Below, one piece after another: positions 28,429-38,836 of a stretch of 64,000 nucleotides of DNA. The position numbers were made by a program, and so were the translations under genes. The stretch lies in NCBI RefSeq assembly GCF_001010415.1, contig NZ_JPLE01000032.1, positions 1-64,000 on the forward strand, read 5' to 3'. The notes below the pieces were generated by a model. That model searched no databases. It saw nothing but the letters and a program-made list of their open reading frames with translations, and was not told where the DNA came from. Within the stretch, counting starts at the first letter, position 1, and every line of letters begins with the position of its first letter. Source of the stretch: Xanthomonas pisi DSM 18956 (GTDB taxonomy: Bacteria > Pseudomonadota > Gammaproteobacteria > Xanthomonadales > Xanthomonadaceae).

Positions 28429-31400
28429 ATGCCCACCCCGCTGCGCCGCCGTCTGCGCCTGTTCCGCCGCTATGCGATCACTGCCTGCGCGCTCGCGGTG
28501 GTGGCGGTCGCGTTGCTGGTGGGCGCGGCGAGCCAGGCATTGCCGTTGGCCGAGGAGCACCCGCAGCAGATCGCCGACTGGTTGAGTCAGCGCGCCGGGC
28601 AGCCGATCGCCTTCGATCGTCTGGACACCGAATGGACCCGGCGTGGCCCGCTGCTGCGGCTGGACGGTTTGCGGATCGGCCCGCATGGCGAGGTGCGTGT
28701 GGGCCAGGCGGAGGTGCTGCTGGCGATGTACGCCGGCTTGTTGCCCGGGCATTCGTTGACCGAGGTGCGCCTGCGCGGGTTGGCGCTGACCCTGCAACGC
28801 AGCGACGACGGCGTGTGGTCGGTGCAGGGCCTGCCGAGCGGGAAGCGTTCCGACCCGCTGGAGGCATTGCGTCGGCTCGGCGAGATCCAGCTGGCCGAGG
28901 CGCGCCTGAAGGTGAACGCGCCATCGATCGGCCTGGACACCGCCTTGCCGCGGATCGACCTGCGTCTGCGCGTGAGCGGTTCGACCGTCAAGGTGGGTAG
29001 CCGTAGCTGGATCGATCTCAAGCGCGCGCCGCTGACCGCAGTCCTGGAATTCGACCGCGACAGCGGCGACGGCAGCGCCTATGCGCAGGCCGATCCTGCC
29101 GATCTGGCGGCATGGGCGTCGCTGCTGCAGGTGGGCGGCATGCGCGTGGACGGTGGCGGTGGGCGCCTGCAGGCCTGGGCGCAGCTGCGTGCGCGCCGTA
29201 TCACTGGCGTCACCGTCGATGCCGATCTCACCCAGGTTGCGCTGTCCGGCGCGCCGTTGCCGGACGAAACCGCACGCCGCACGCTGCGCTGGGAGCGCCT
29301 GCAGGCACGTGCGCGCTGGCACACCATCGACGACGGCGGCTGGCGGCTGGATGCACCATTGCTGCGGCTGGGCCAGGCGGCCGCGCTGCAGCATCTGGAC
29401 GGGCTGAGCATCGCCGGCGGGCGGCACTATGCGGTGGTTGCCAGGCAGGGCGAAGTCTCCGGCCTGATTGCCGCCGCCGCATTGAGCGATCAGCTGTCGC
29501 CTGCGTTGCGCCGCTGGTTGACCCTGTCCAAACCGCAGCTGCGTGTGGCCGATCTGCAGATCGTCGGCGAGCAGGGCGGCGCCGTGCGTGCCCAGGGGCA
29601 GATCGAAGAACTCGGGTTCCTGCCGGTGGGCAATTCGCCGGGCATCAGCGGGTTGCGCGGCCGCATCGACGGCGACGCACAGGGCGGCGAGCTGGAAACC
29701 GCGCCGGACGCCACGGTGCGCTTCGACTGGCCCACCGGCTTTGGCGTGGTGCATGAGATCCAGTTGGCCGGCAAGATCGTCGGCTGGCGCGAAGGTGCGG
29801 GCTGGCAGGTCGCCACCCCGGCCTTGCGCGTGCAGGCCAGGGACTACGGCGCCAACGTGCGCGGCGGGCTGTGGTTCCAGAACGATGGCACCCGCCCACG
29901 CATGCAACTGGCCGCGCAACTGGACGATGTGGCGTTGCCGGTGGCGCGCAAGTTCTGGATCCGCTCCAAGATGAGCAAGGCGGCCATCGACTGGCTGGAC
30001 ATGGCCGCGGCCGGCGGCGTGATCACCGGCGGAACCGGCCTGGTCAGCGGCGATCTGGACCAGTGGCCGTTCGACGACAACGACGGGCGCTTCGAAGCCT
30101 TCGGTCAGATCCGCGACGGCACGATTCGCTTCAGCCCGGACTGGCCGGCGATCGAGCAGGTGCAGGCCGATCTGCGCTTCATCGGCAACGGATTTTCATT
30201 GCAGGGCAGCGGCGATCTTGCCGGCACCCCGATCGCGCAGCTGGATGCCGGCATTCCCAGCTTCAAGACCTCCGAGCTCTACGTGCGCGCCTCCACCCAG
30301 GCCGATGCGGCGCAGCTGCTGGGCATGTTGCGCAAGAGCCCGCTGGAGCAACGCTATGGCGATACCTTGCGTAACCTCAACGTGTCCGGCCCGGCGACGG
30401 TGAGCTTCGATTTGCTGCGCCCGTTGCGCACCAAGGGCGTGGGCGGCCATCTGCAGGGCACGGTGGCGTTGCAGGGCGCCAAGTTGGCCGACGCGCGCTG
30501 GAATCTGGCCTTCGACCAGGTCAGCGGGCAGGCCGAGTATCGCGACAGCGGGTTCGCGGCCGAGCATCTGAGCGTGCAGCATCAGGGACGCACCGGCGAG
30601 TTGGCGCTGCGTGCCGGTGGCTTTGTGCAGGACCCGAAGCAGGCCTTCGAAGCACGCTTTGGCGCCACCGTGGATGTCAAGGAATTGTTCGACCGCGCCC
30701 CGCAGATGGAATGGCTGCGCCCCTACGTGCATGGCAGTGCGCCCTGGCAGGTGGGCGTGGATGTGCCGCTGCCGACGCCGGGACAGGCGGATGCGCAGGC
30801 GCTGCTGACGCTGCGCTCGGAGCTGGTGGGTACGACGCTGGACCTGCCTGCGCCGCTGGACAAGGCCGCCGCCCAACCGCTGGACACGCAGGTCAAGGTG
30901 GCCCTGCCGGTCGGCGATGGCGACATCGACGTGGCCTTCGGCAAGCTGGTGGCGCTCAAGGCCAGCAGCCATGGCGACCAGACCGGCGTGCGTGTCGTGA
31001 TGGGCACCGACACGGTGACCGAGCGTCCGCCGGCCAACGGACTGGTGGTGACCGGCCGTACCGCCTCGCTGGACGCGATCGACTGGATCAGCCTGGCGCG
31101 CGGCAGCAGCGATGCGGACATGCCACCGCTGCCGGGCCAGCCGGCCACGCCCAAGAAGGATGCTGTACCGCTGCAACAGGTGGACGTGCAGGCGGACAAG
31201 CTGCTGATGATCGGCGGGGTATTTCCGCAGACCCGGCTCCGGCTGCGTCCGACCCGCGATGCGGTGGCGGTCACGCTGGACGGTCCCTCGCTGGCCGGCC
31301 AACTCAGCGTGCCCAACGCCGACGGCGGCATCGTGCAGGGCAAGCTCAGCACCGTGCGCTGGCAGCCGGTGGCCGACGCGCCCGAGCCTGCGGCCCCCGA

Positions 31401-32337
31401 GCCCGGCGACCCGCTGGCCGGCGCCCTGCCGGAACCGGCACGCCGTGCGGTCGCCGAGTTCGACCCGGTCTCCATCCCGCCGCTGGCGCTGGATATCGAC
31501 GACCTGCGGGTGGGCAAGATGACCCTGGGCGCGGCCATCCTGCGCAGCAGCCGGCTCACCGATGGCATGCAGGTGGATCAGCTGCAGCTGCGCTCGAACG
31601 ACCAGAGTATCGGCCTGACCGGTGCCTGGCGCGGTAAGGGCGACGACGCCAGCACGCGGCTGTCGGCACGTGTGGATAGCCGCAACCTCGGCAACCTGTT
31701 GCAGAATCTCACCCTGGGCGGCCAGCTGCGCGGCGGCGAAGGTCAACTGGAGCTCAACGCCGGTTGGCAGGGGTCGCCGACCGGCTTTGCGCTCGGCTCG
31801 CTGGACGGCAACCTGAAAGTGGATGTCCGTAACGGTCAGCTGCTGGAAGTGGATCCGGGCGCCGGCCGCGTGCTGGGCCTGCTCAGCGTGGCGCAGTTGC
31901 CGCGCCGGTTGATGTTCGACTTCCGCGATTTCTTCTCCAAGGGCCTGGCCTTCAACACGCTGGATGGCGAGGTGCGTTTCGGCGACGGCTTCGCGCGCAC
32001 CGACGCGATCCGCATCGCAGGGCCCGCTGCCGAGATCGCCATCCGTGGCCAGACCGATCTGCGCGCGCAGACCTTCGACCAGACCGTGGATGTGAACCCC
32101 AAGGCCGGCAACCTGCTGACCGTGGTCGGCGCGGTGGCCGGCGGGCCGGTGGGCGCGGCGGTCGGCGCGGCCGCCAACGCGGTGCTCGGCAAGCCGCTGG
32201 GCGCGATCGGCGCCAAGACTTACCACGTCACCGGGCCGTGGAAGGATCCGCAGGTGGACGTGGTCGAGCGCGAAGCGCGCGAGCGTGCGCCGAGCAGACC
32301 TGTGCCCGCCGGCAAGCCCGCCGCGCCGCCGCGCTGA
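28429..32337 (+). CDS. yhdP: YhdP-family AsmA-like envelope protein
   Basis: A 1302-residue protein with one N-terminal membrane helix (YAITACALAVVAVALLVGA). A long repetitive beta-rich region follows, ending with the conserved AsmA-type block NLLTVVGAVAGGPVGAAVGAA and the tail KTYHVTGPWKDPQVDVV. YhdP/TamB-like proteins bridge the periplasm and help move phospholipids to the outer membrane. The length of about 1270-1300 residues is normal. It follows maf-rng. The last 25 residues are low-complexity (Ala, Pro, Arg). Confidence 0.92.
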   Translation: MPTPLRRRLRLFRRYAITACALAVVAVALLVGAASQALPLAEEHPQQIADWLSQRAGQPIAFDRLDTEWTRRGPLLRLDGLRIGPHGEVRVGQAEVLLAMYAGLLPGHSLTEVRLRGLALTLQRSDDGVWSVQGLPSGKRSDPLEALRRLGEIQLAEARLKVNAPSIGLDTALPRIDLRLRVSGSTVKVGSRSWIDLKRAPLTAVLEFDRDSGDGSAYAQADPADLAAWASLLQVGGMRVDGGGGRLQAWAQLRARRITGVTVDADLTQVALSGAPLPDETARRTLRWERLQARARWHTIDDGGWRLDAPLLRLGQAAALQHLDGLSIAGGRHYAVVARQGEVSGLIAAAALSDQLSPALRRWLTLSKPQLRVADLQIVGEQGGAVRAQGQIEELGFLPVGNSPGISGLRGRIDGDAQGGELETAPDATVRFDWPTGFGVVHEIQLAGKIVGWREGAGWQVATPALRVQARDYGANVRGGLWFQNDGTRPRMQLAAQLDDVALPVARKFWIRSKMSKAAIDWLDMAAAGGVITGGTGLVSGDLDQWPFDDNDGRFEAFGQIRDGTIRFSPDWPAIEQVQADLRFIGNGFSLQGSGDLAGTPIAQLDAGIPSFKTSELYVRASTQADAAQLLGMLRKSPLEQRYGDTLRNLNVSGPATVSFDLLRPLRTKGVGGHLQGTVALQGAKLADARWNLAFDQVSGQAEYRDSGFAAEHLSVQHQGRTGELALRAGGFVQDPKQAFEARFGATVDVKELFDRAPQMEWLRPYVHGSAPWQVGVDVPLPTPGQADAQALLTLRSELVGTTLDLPAPLDKAAAQPLDTQVKVALPVGDGDIDVAFGKLVALKASSHGDQTGVRVVMGTDTVTERPPANGLVVTGRTASLDAIDWISLARGSSDADMPPLPGQPATPKKDAVPLQQVDVQADKLLMIGGVFPQTRLRLRPTRDAVAVTLDGPSLAGQLSVPNADGGIVQGKLSTVRWQPVADAPEPAAPEPGDPLAGALPEPARRAVAEFDPVSIPPLALDIDDLRVGKMTLGAAILRSSRLTDGMQVDQLQLRSNDQSIGLTGAWRGKGDDASTRLSARVDSRNLGNLLQNLTLGGQLRGGEGQLELNAGWQGSPTGFALGSLDGNLKVDVRNGQLLEVDPGAGRVLGLLSVAQLPRRLMFDFRDFFSKGLAFNTLDGEVRFGDGFARTDAIRIAGPAAEIAIRGQTDLRAQTFDQTVDVNPKAGNLLTVVGAVAGGPVGAAVGAAANAVLGKPLGAIGAKTYHVTGPWKDPQVDVVEREARERAPSRPVPAGKPAAPPR

Positions 32338-32342
32338 GGAAC

Positions 32343-33098
32343 TCAGTCGGCGGCAGCGTCATCGTCGCTATCGGCACGCGTGAACAGCGGCAGCCGCAGC
32401 CGCGCGCGGTGACCCGGCACCACCGGCTGCTCCGGCCCTGCCACGCCGCGGAAATACCCGCGCTGCCATTTCTCGCGCGCCGCGGCCGATTGCGTATCCG
32501 GCAGCGCATCCAAGAACCGTGTGCGGCTGCGGGTCCAGTCGGCGTGTTGCTGCGCCAGTTCCGGCGCCTGTGAGAGCGGCATCCACTGCGGCTGCACCTG
32601 TTCGATCAGCTGCCGCTGCAGCGGGAACAGATGGCAGAACGGCTCGCCTGCGTCGAAGCGCACCTGGCCGGGCCGGGTGAAACGCCAGTTCATGGTGAAG
32701 GTGTACGGGCTCCAGTCGGTTTCCACCAGGCCACTCAACGCGCCGATGCCGTCCTTGGGCCGGTTCAACGGGCCGGTGACGAACAGGTCGACGCCTTCGT
32801 CGGTGCGAAACAGGCAGGGCACATGGAAGGTCAGCACCCCGTAGCCGAAGTGGCTGATCGCCGGCGCCACGCTGCCTTGATCGGCAACGATCCGGAGCGC
32901 ATCCAGCCCATCGCGCCCATCCCAACTGGCCTCGAAACCGGACTGGCACAGCAGCTCCCAGCCATGCGCGTTCGCAATCGCCAGTGGCAGGCAGCGGTAC
33001 GCATAGCGTTGATCGGTGGCGTCCATCCAGTCGCGCGCATGCGGGGCAGGGCGGATGTCCAGCGTGTGGCCATCCAGAACGTGGGCGATGAGCTTCAT
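32343..33098 (-). CDS. Conserved protein of unknown function (DUF6065-like)
   Basis: A 251-residue soluble protein without signal or membrane segments. It contains [56 protein letters not shown] and [20 protein letters not shown]. This is the pattern of the DUF6065 family, whose function is not known to me. It converges on yhdP with only 5 bp between stops and is divergent from tldD. Family name moderately certain; no activity proposed. Confidence 0.7.
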   Translation of the reverse strand: MKLIAHVLDGHTLDIRPAPHARDWMDATDQRYAYRCLPLAIANAHGWELLCQSGFEASWDGRDGLDALRIVADQGSVAPAISHFGYGVLTFHVPCLFRTDEGVDLFVTGPLNRPKDGIGALSGLVETDWSPYTFTMNWRFTRPGQVRFDAGEPFCHLFPLQRQLIEQVQPQWMPLSQAPELAQQHADWTRSRTRFLDALPDTQSAAAREKWQRGYFRGVAGPEQPVVPGHRARLRLPLFTRADSDDDAAAD

Positions 33099-33197
33099 GC
33101 GCAGGCAGTGATTGAAGAGCGTGCCGGCGATGATAGCCGCGCCGCATGTTCAGCCGGACGACTTGTCTCCCCGGCGCGCGGGCCCCATCCTGACCGC

Positions 33198-34643
33198 ATG
33201 ACCGATAACGCTCTCACTCTGGCCGAATCCCGGCTGCTGCTCCCCTCCGGCCTGGATGCCGGCCATCTGGACCGCACCTTCGGCGCCCTGTTGGGCCCGG
33301 GCATCGACTTCGGCGATCTGTATTTCCAGCATTCGCGACGCGAGAGCTGGAGCGTGGAAGACGGCATCGTTAAGGACGGCGCGCATTCCATCGAACAAGG
33401 CGTGGGGGTACGTGCGATCGCCGGCGAGAAGACCGGCTTTGCGTATTCAGACGACATCCAGCGCGAAACCTTGCTGGAAGCGGCGCAGTCGGCGCGTGCG
33501 ATCTCGCGCGATGGCGGCGCGCAATCCAGCCGCGCGCTGGTGCGCGGCAACGGCCGTGCGCTGTACCCGGCCACCGACCCGATCGACGATATGGACAGCG
33601 CCACCAAGGTGGACCTGCTGCGCCGGATCGACCAGTACGTGCGCGCTGCCGACCCGCGCGTCAAGCAGGTGATGGTGAGCCTGTCCGGCGGCGTGGACAC
33701 GGTGCTGATCGCGCGCAGCGACGGCGTGCTGGCCGCCGACGTGCGCCCGCTGGTGCGCCTGAACGTGCAGGTGATCGTCGAACAGGGCGGGCGGCGCGAG
33801 TCCGGTTACTCCGGCGGCGGCGGTCGTTACGGCTATGCCGAACTGTTCGCCGATGGCCGCCCGGAAGGCTTTGCCCGCGAAGCGCTGCGTCAGGCGCTGG
33901 TCAACCTGGATGCGATTCCGGCTCCGGCCGGCGTGATGCCGGTAGTGCTCGGCCCGGGCTGGCCCGGCGTGCTGCTGCACGAGGCGGTGGGGCATGGGCT
34001 GGAAGGCGACTTCAACCGCAAGGGCACCAGCGTCTACGCCGGCCGCATCGGCGAGCGCGTGGCCTCGCCGGGCGTGACCATCGTCGATGACGGCACCCTG
34101 GACGGACGTCGCGGCTCGCTCAACATCGACGACGAAGGCACCCCGACGCAGTGCACCACGTTGATCGAAGATGGCGTGCTGGTCGGCTACATGCAGGACA
34201 CCCACAACGCGCGCCTGATGGGCGTGGCGCCCACCGGCAACGGCCGCCGCGAATCCTTCGCGCACCTGACCATGCCGCGCATGACCAACACCTACATGCG
34301 TGCCGGCCAGCACGACCCGCAGGAAATGATCCGCTCGGTGAAAAAGGGCATCTACGCGGTCAACTTCGGCGGCGGCCAGGTCGACATCACCAGCGGCAAG
34401 TACGTGTTCTCGGCCACCGAGGCCTATCTGATCGAAGACGGCAAGGTCACCGCGCCGGTCAAGGGCGCCACGCTGATCGGCAACGGCCCGGAGACCATGC
34501 AGAAGGTGCGCATGATCGGCAATGACCTGGCGCTGGACGAAGGCGTGGGTGTGTGCGGCAAGGACGGGCAGAGCGTGCCGGTCGGCGTCGGCCAGCCGTC
34601 GCTGCTGATCGACGGCATCACCGTTGGCGGAACGCAGGCCTGA
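33198..34643 (+). CDS. tldD: Metalloprotease TldD
   Basis: A 481-residue protein, the catalytic half of the TldD/TldE (PmbA) heterodimer that degrades small peptides and processes some modified peptides. The zinc site HEAVGH (residues 261-266, followed by GLEGD) is intact, and the third ligand is expected in the later GVCGKDGQ region. The ATG at 33198 gives [11 protein letters not shown]. Its partner pmbA lies 0.9 kb downstream, beyond yjgA, which reads the other way. Confidence 0.95.
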   Translation: MTDNALTLAESRLLLPSGLDAGHLDRTFGALLGPGIDFGDLYFQHSRRESWSVEDGIVKDGAHSIEQGVGVRAIAGEKTGFAYSDDIQRETLLEAAQSARAISRDGGAQSSRALVRGNGRALYPATDPIDDMDSATKVDLLRRIDQYVRAADPRVKQVMVSLSGGVDTVLIARSDGVLAADVRPLVRLNVQVIVEQGGRRESGYSGGGGRYGYAELFADGRPEGFAREALRQALVNLDAIPAPAGVMPVVLGPGWPGVLLHEAVGHGLEGDFNRKGTSVYAGRIGERVASPGVTIVDDGTLDGRRGSLNIDDEGTPTQCTTLIEDGVLVGYMQDTHNARLMGVAPTGNGRRESFAHLTMPRMTNTYMRAGQHDPQEMIRSVKKGIYAVNFGGGQVDITSGKYVFSATEAYLIEDGKVTAPVKGATLIGNGPETMQKVRMIGNDLALDEGVGVCGKDGQSVPVGVGQPSLLIDGITVGGTQA

Positions 34644-34646
34644 GAT

Positions 34647-34868
34647 GCGGGGATTTGGGAATCGGGATTCGGGATTCGCAACAGCGGGACGTGCAGGGCT
34701 TGGCGGGTTCCGCTTGGGTGGATCCGGCGGCCGGGAGTTGGGATTGGCAACGGCCGGGATGGCCGTTGCGGAGCTGGGTGGAGTGGCCGGAGCCTTATTC
34801 GTCGGCTTCCGACGCCGATTCGTCGTCTTCCAATCCCGAATCCCCACTCTCCAATCCCTGCTCCTGAG
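34647..34868. repeat. GGGATT-type repeat between tldD and yjgA, running into yjgA
   Basis: The left arm (34650-34680) has repeated GGGATTCGGGATTCG. The right arm (34832-34862) has the complementary CCAATCCCGAATCCCC pattern. The right arm lies inside the 3' end of the minus-strand yjgA frame and encodes part of its C-terminal [13 protein letters not shown] tail. Confidence 0.7.
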
Positions 34869-35376
34869 ACAGCTCGCGCAGCACCTGGAACAGTTCGCGG
34901 TAGGCGCGCGGCGGTTTGTTCTTGGCGCGTTCGTGGATCGCGTTGCGCACCAGTTGGCGCAGTTGCTGGCGATCGGCGGCCGGGTAGGCCTCCAGCAGCT
35001 CGGCCAGCGCCACGTCGCCTTCGGCGAGCAGACGCTCGCGCCAGCGCTCGACGCGATGGATCGCGGCCACCTCGCGGCGCGCGGTGTCGCTGTTGGCATC
35101 CAGCGCGTCGCGGATGGCGGCCAGCGTTTCGTCGTCCTCGCGGCGCATGTGCTTGGCCAGAAACGCCAGCTGCCGCTTGTGCGCGATATGCGAGGTGATG
35201 CGCTTGCTCTCTTCGATATGCGGGATCAACGACTCGGGTACCGGCAATTTGGCCAGCTGCGCCGGGGTGAGCGCCACCAGCTTTTCGCCCAGGTCGAAAA
35301 TTTCCAGCGCCTCGCGCCGTTGCTGGCTGCGGCTGGCGCCACGAAATTCACCGGTCTCTTCATCGCGTCCGCGCAT
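34795..35376 (-). CDS. yjgA: Ribosome-associated protein YjgA (DUF615)
   Basis: A 193-residue helical protein that binds late 50S precursors. Family motifs are seen in [40 protein letters not shown] and [18 protein letters not shown]. The last 20 residues are acidic and are partly encoded by a short repeat. The ATG at 35376 is preferred; a GTG two codons upstream is possible. It sits between tldD and pmbA, a conserved neighbourhood. Confidence 0.92.
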   Translation of the reverse strand: MRGRDEETGEFRGASRSQQRREALEIFDLGEKLVALTPAQLAKLPVPESLIPHIEESKRITSHIAHKRQLAFLAKHMRREDDETLAAIRDALDANSDTARREVAAIHRVERWRERLLAEGDVALAELLEAYPAADRQQLRQLVRNAIHERAKNKPPRAYRELFQVLRELSQEQGLESGDSGLEDDESASEADE

Positions 35377-35410
35377 TGCCACTACATCCCGAAACTTGGT
35401 TAGTTAAATT

Positions 35411-35574
35411 TCCGGCCATGAACGGCCGGACTCCGGCGGAAGACTCCGCACCAAATTCAGACGCTGCGGCCAGGGATCGCCGAGCTTTCTGCGGAAGGAT
35501 CCGCATCCAAATTCAGACAGCCAGGCCATGATGGCCGGGCTTTCGCGGACGGATCCGCATCCAAAGGATAAAGC
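35411..35574. repeat. Three imperfect ~55-bp tandem repeats upstream of pmbA
   Basis: Three units share CGGCCATGAnnGGCCG, then GCGGAnGGATCCGCATCCAA, and two end in ATTCAGAC. They lie at about 35411-35464, 35465-35520 and 35521-35574. The third abuts the pmbA ribosome-binding site AAGGA. Each unit contains two small palindromes. Confidence 0.75.
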
Positions 35575-35575
35575 A

Positions 35576-36943
35576 TTGAACGCACTCTCCTCAGAAACCC
35601 GTGTCACCGACGACAGCCTGCAGCGTCTGGATGCATTGACCGATCTCTCGCAACGCCTGCTCGAGCGCGCCCGTGCGGCCGGCGCCACCCAGGCCGAAGT
35701 GAGCTGCAGCGAAGAGCGCGGCCTGGACGTCAACGTGCGCCTGGGCGACGTGGAAACGGTCGAATCCACCCGCGACCGCGGCATCGCGGTGACGGTGTAC
35801 TTCGGCAAGCGCAAGGGCAGTGCCAGCACCGCCGACCTGCAGGACGCCAGTCTGGAGTCCACCGTGGCGCAAGCCTGCGCGATTGCGCGCTATACCGAAG
35901 ACGATGCCGCCTCCGGCCTGGCCGACCCGGAGTTGATGGCGCATGACTTTCCCGATCTGGACAGCTGGCACCCGTGGGCGCTGGACGCCGACACCGCGGT
36001 GGACCTGGCACTGGCCTGCGAGGCCGCCGGCCGGGATGCCGATGCACGCATCAGCAATTCCGATGGCGCCTCGGCCAGCACCGGGCTCAGCCTGTCGGTG
36101 TACGCCAATTCGCACGGATTCATCGGCCGCGAGCGCGGCACCCATCATTCGATCAGCTGCGCGCTGATCGCCGGGCAGGGCGACGGCATGCAGCGCGATG
36201 GCTGGTACAGCAGCGCCCTGGCGCGCGAAGACCTGGAAGCGCCGGATGCCATTGGTCGGCATGCCGCCGAGCGCACCCTGGCGCGTCTGGCGCCACGCTC
36301 GCTGCCCACCGGCCAGCTGCCGGTGCTGTTCGCGCCGGAAGTGGCGCGCTCGCTGGTCGGCCATCTGCTCGGTGCGGTTTCCGGCGGCGCGTTGTACCGC
36401 CGCGCCAGTTTCCTGCTCGACAGCGTCGGCACCAGGCTGTTCCCGGACTGGTTCAACATCGAAGAACTGCCGCATCTGCGCCGCGGGTTGCGCTCGGCCG
36501 CCTTCGATGGCGAGGGCGTCGCCACGCGACGTTCGGCGCTGATCACCGACGGCGTGCTGCAGCGCTACGTACTGGGCAGCTACTCGGCACGCAAGCTGGG
36601 CCTGCAGACCACCGCCAATGCCGGCGGCGTGCACAACCTGCAGGTCGCCGCCAACGCGGGCGACCTGGCCGCGATGATCGGCGGCATGTCGCGCGGCCTG
36701 CTGGTCACCGAACTGATGGGCAACGGCGTCAATCCGGTGACCGGCGATTATTCGCGCGGTGCCGGCGGTTTCTGGATCGAAAACGGTGCCATCGCCTATC
36801 CGGTCGACGGCCTGACCATCGCCGGCAACCTGCGCGACATGTTCGCCGGCATCGAAGCGGTGGGCAGCGATGTCGACCCACGGTCGCACGTGAAGATCGG
36901 TTCGGTGCTGGTCAACCGGATGACCGTGGCCGGCGATAGTTGA
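35576..36943 (+). CDS. pmbA: TldE/PmbA metalloprotease partner
   Basis: A 455-residue TldE-like protein, the non-catalytic partner of TldD, without the HExxxH zinc motif. It contains ERARAAGATQAEVSCSEERG, a middle domain with LPVLFAPEVARSLVGHLLGA, and the C-terminal ELMGNGVNPVTGDYSRGAGG block typical of the family. A TTG at 35576 preceded by AAGGA seven bases earlier is the likely start. The frame is open to an ATG at 35528, but that would translate repeat DNA. Confidence 0.93.
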   Translation: MNALSSETRVTDDSLQRLDALTDLSQRLLERARAAGATQAEVSCSEERGLDVNVRLGDVETVESTRDRGIAVTVYFGKRKGSASTADLQDASLESTVAQACAIARYTEDDAASGLADPELMAHDFPDLDSWHPWALDADTAVDLALACEAAGRDADARISNSDGASASTGLSLSVYANSHGFIGRERGTHHSISCALIAGQGDGMQRDGWYSSALAREDLEAPDAIGRHAAERTLARLAPRSLPTGQLPVLFAPEVARSLVGHLLGAVSGGALYRRASFLLDSVGTRLFPDWFNIEELPHLRRGLRSAAFDGEGVATRRSALITDGVLQRYVLGSYSARKLGLQTTANAGGVHNLQVAANAGDLAAMIGGMSRGLLVTELMGNGVNPVTGDYSRGAGGFWIENGAIAYPVDGLTIAGNLRDMFAGIEAVGSDVDPRSHVKIGSVLVNRMTVAGDS

Positions 36944-37279
36944 GGGGACGGCCGGGGCCAGCCATGCCTGACGGGCATGGCCGGTGGGCCGGGACGGTGG
37001 CCTTAGCAGCGCTGGCCCTGCAGCCGGCCGGCGTGCGCGCTCTCTCGATTCCCCGCCGAAGGCGCACGGTGTGGACCTGCCCGGCGCGCAGGAACAAGGC
37101 GCTTGGCCCGGCGCCGCTTGCGCCATGCCGCAACGCTATCGCTGGCGTGATCGCCTCGACGCAGCGTGCGCGATATCGCCCCGGGTGGGTGAGCTAAACC
37201 AGACCATGTCTTCCCGCACTGGTGGCTGGCTTAATCGTTGTTATAGTCCGCCGCACCACAATCATGTTCGGGGAGATCT
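36944..37279. other. Intergenic stretch between pmbA and the DUF4870 gene
   Basis: About 336 bp. A palindromic GGCCAGCCATGCCTGACGGG... region at 36954-36984 could form a hairpin after pmbA. The promoter of the DUF4870 gene should lie near 37230. No gene or RNA recognised. Confidence 0.4.
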
Positions 37280-37669
37280 ATGAGCGAATTCGAGACACAT
37301 GCCGCGCCGCCACCGCCGCCGGTCGGCACCAGCACACCGTCGGAGGAGCGCACCCTGGCGCTGGCCGCGCATCTGCTGGGCATCCTGACCTACTTCGTCG
37401 GCGCGCTGGTGATCTGGCTGATCAGCAAGGACGCCAGCCCGTCCAAGCCATTTGCCACCGATCAGGCCAAGGAGGCATTGAACTTCCAGATCACGGTGAT
37501 CCTGGCCATGATCGTGGCGGTGATCCTGACCATGGTGTCGTTCGGCATCCTGTTCTTCCTGCCGACCCTGGTCTGGATCGGCAGCCTGGTGTTCTGCATC
37601 CTGGCTGCGGTCAAGGCCAACAACGGCGAGCCTTACCGCTACCCGTTCACGCTGCGCCTGATCAAGTAA
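37280..37669 (+). CDS. DUF4870 membrane protein
   Basis: A 129-residue inner-membrane protein with a proline-rich N-terminus (HAAPPPPPVG) and three hydrophobic segments. The family signature is present: LAAHLLGILTYFVGALVIWL, FATDQAKEALNFQITV, and the short AAVKANNGEPYRYPFTLRLIK end. Function unknown. A GGGGAG ribosome-binding site lies 4 bp before the ATG, and a terminator follows 20 bp after the stop. Confidence 0.85.
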   Translation: MSEFETHAAPPPPPVGTSTPSEERTLALAAHLLGILTYFVGALVIWLISKDASPSKPFATDQAKEALNFQITVILAMIVAVILTMVSFGILFFLPTLVWIGSLVFCILAAVKANNGEPYRYPFTLRLIK

Positions 37670-37688
37670 CCCGGCGCGGAGCGATAAC

Positions 37689-37717
37689 AAAGGCCCGGCA
37701 TCGCTGCCGGGCCTTTG
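37689..37717. terminator. Bidirectional rho-independent terminator
   Basis: AAAGGCCCGGCA pairs with its complement around a short loop, with A-runs on the left and T-runs on the right. It serves both the DUF4870 gene and the protease gene converging from the other strand. Confidence 0.85.
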
Positions 37718-37738
37718 TCGTTTCAGACGCTGACGCGA

Positions 37739-38836
37739 TCAGTTCTGCGCCGGGGTGTTCTCGGCGAAGTATTCGTGGCTGTCGGCATTGGTGATCGCCT
37801 GTGCCGGATTGCTTTGGGCCAGGCTGCGCGCGCCGGACTGACCGTAGACGCGGTCCTGCGTGCCGGCCACCACGGTGAAGTGGCTGGTCTCGTGCACCAG
37901 GGTGCCGGCCTTGGAGTCGGTGCCGGTGGTCGACGCACTCCAGAACGCGTTGCAGACATGGATCTCGTACGGCTGGTTCGGATAGACGTAGGCGAAGGCG
38001 TCCGCCAGATCCGCTTCGCAGCTGCAGTTGATCGTCAGCTGGCCGTTGTTCTGGTCCAGCGCGTTGTCGATATTGACGAAGTTCGAGCTGACCCGGCTGT
38101 AGCGCGAGGCGTTGTAGGCGCCAAACCAGGTGGTGTAGCGCGCACCGGTGCTGCCGGCGTTGAGGTAGTTGCGCGCGTTCTGCGAGTAATTACGCGCGGC
38201 AGTGACGGCACTGGCGGCCTGGTTGGTGCGCGTGGTGCTGCAGTTGAGATAGTTGATGCCGTTGACCACGGCGGTCGGGCCGACTGCGAGCTGGCGCTGT
38301 ACGCCACGCCGAGCGCCGTCCAGCCAGACGGTGAGCGGGGTGCTGGTGGCGACGGCCGGCAGGCCGTTGGCCGCCTTCATCAGGCTGCCGTCGGACAGCG
38401 ACGCGTATTGCAGCGACGAGCGCACCTGGATGGTGTAGTTGCCGCTGGTGGACAGGTCATAGGCACCGGCCAGATCGACCTCGCCCTTGACGCTCTGGCC
38501 CGGCTGCAGAATGGTGAAGTCGGCTGCCTTGGGCAGGCCGCGCTTGACCAGGCGCCCGGTGTAGTCCACCGGCTTGCCGTCGCGGCTCACTTCCAGGATG
38601 CCATTGTCCAGCGACTTGAGCGGCAACTGGTAGGTCGGAACGCGGGCAACCTGGCTGCCGTTGTTGGTGACGGTGACCGCGATCTTGCCTTGATGTCGTC
38701 CGGCCTGGTCGGCCACTGGCGCCAGTTCGATGGTCAACGGAACCGGACCGCGCACGGACTGCGCCTGCGCCGAACCGAGCACGCCGACGACGGCAAGCGT
38801 GCCTGCTGCAAACGATGCGAGAAAAACTTTCTTCAC
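37739..38836 (-). CDS. Secreted M35 (deuterolysin/peptidyl-Lys type) metalloprotease
   Basis: A 365-residue exported protease. It has a signal peptide (KKVFLASFAAGTLAVVGVLG...AQAQS), a beta-rich N-terminal region resembling the propeptide, and a C-terminal aspzincin domain. HETSH at residues 315-319 and the downstream TQDRVYG supply the zinc ligands of the family (two His plus Asp). Such proteases cleave before lysine and are secreted, often by type II secretion in plant pathogens. The GTG at 38836 with AGGAG upstream is chosen as start. Confidence 0.88.
   Translation of the reverse strand: MKKVFLASFAAGTLAVVGVLGSAQAQSVRGPVPLTIELAPVADQAGRHQGKIAVTVTNNGSQVARVPTYQLPLKSLDNGILEVSRDGKPVDYTGRLVKRGLPKAADFTILQPGQSVKGEVDLAGAYDLSTSGNYTIQVRSSLQYASLSDGSLMKAANGLPAVATSTPLTVWLDGARRGVQRQLAVGPTAVVNGINYLNCSTTRTNQAASAVTAARNYSQNARNYLNAGSTGARYTTWFGAYNASRYSRVSSNFVNIDNALDQNNGQLTINCSCEADLADAFAYVYPNQPYEIHVCNAFWSASTTGTDSKAGTLVHETSHFTVVAGTQDRVYGQSGARSLAQSNPAQAITNADSHEYFAENTPAQN

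Noticed and set aside
30196-32226. A 676-codon minus-strand frame
   Set aside because: Antisense shadow of yhdP.
33447-35099. A 550-codon minus-strand frame spanning tldD and yjgA
   Set aside because: Antisense to tldD, with no recognisable content; yjgA is read in another frame.
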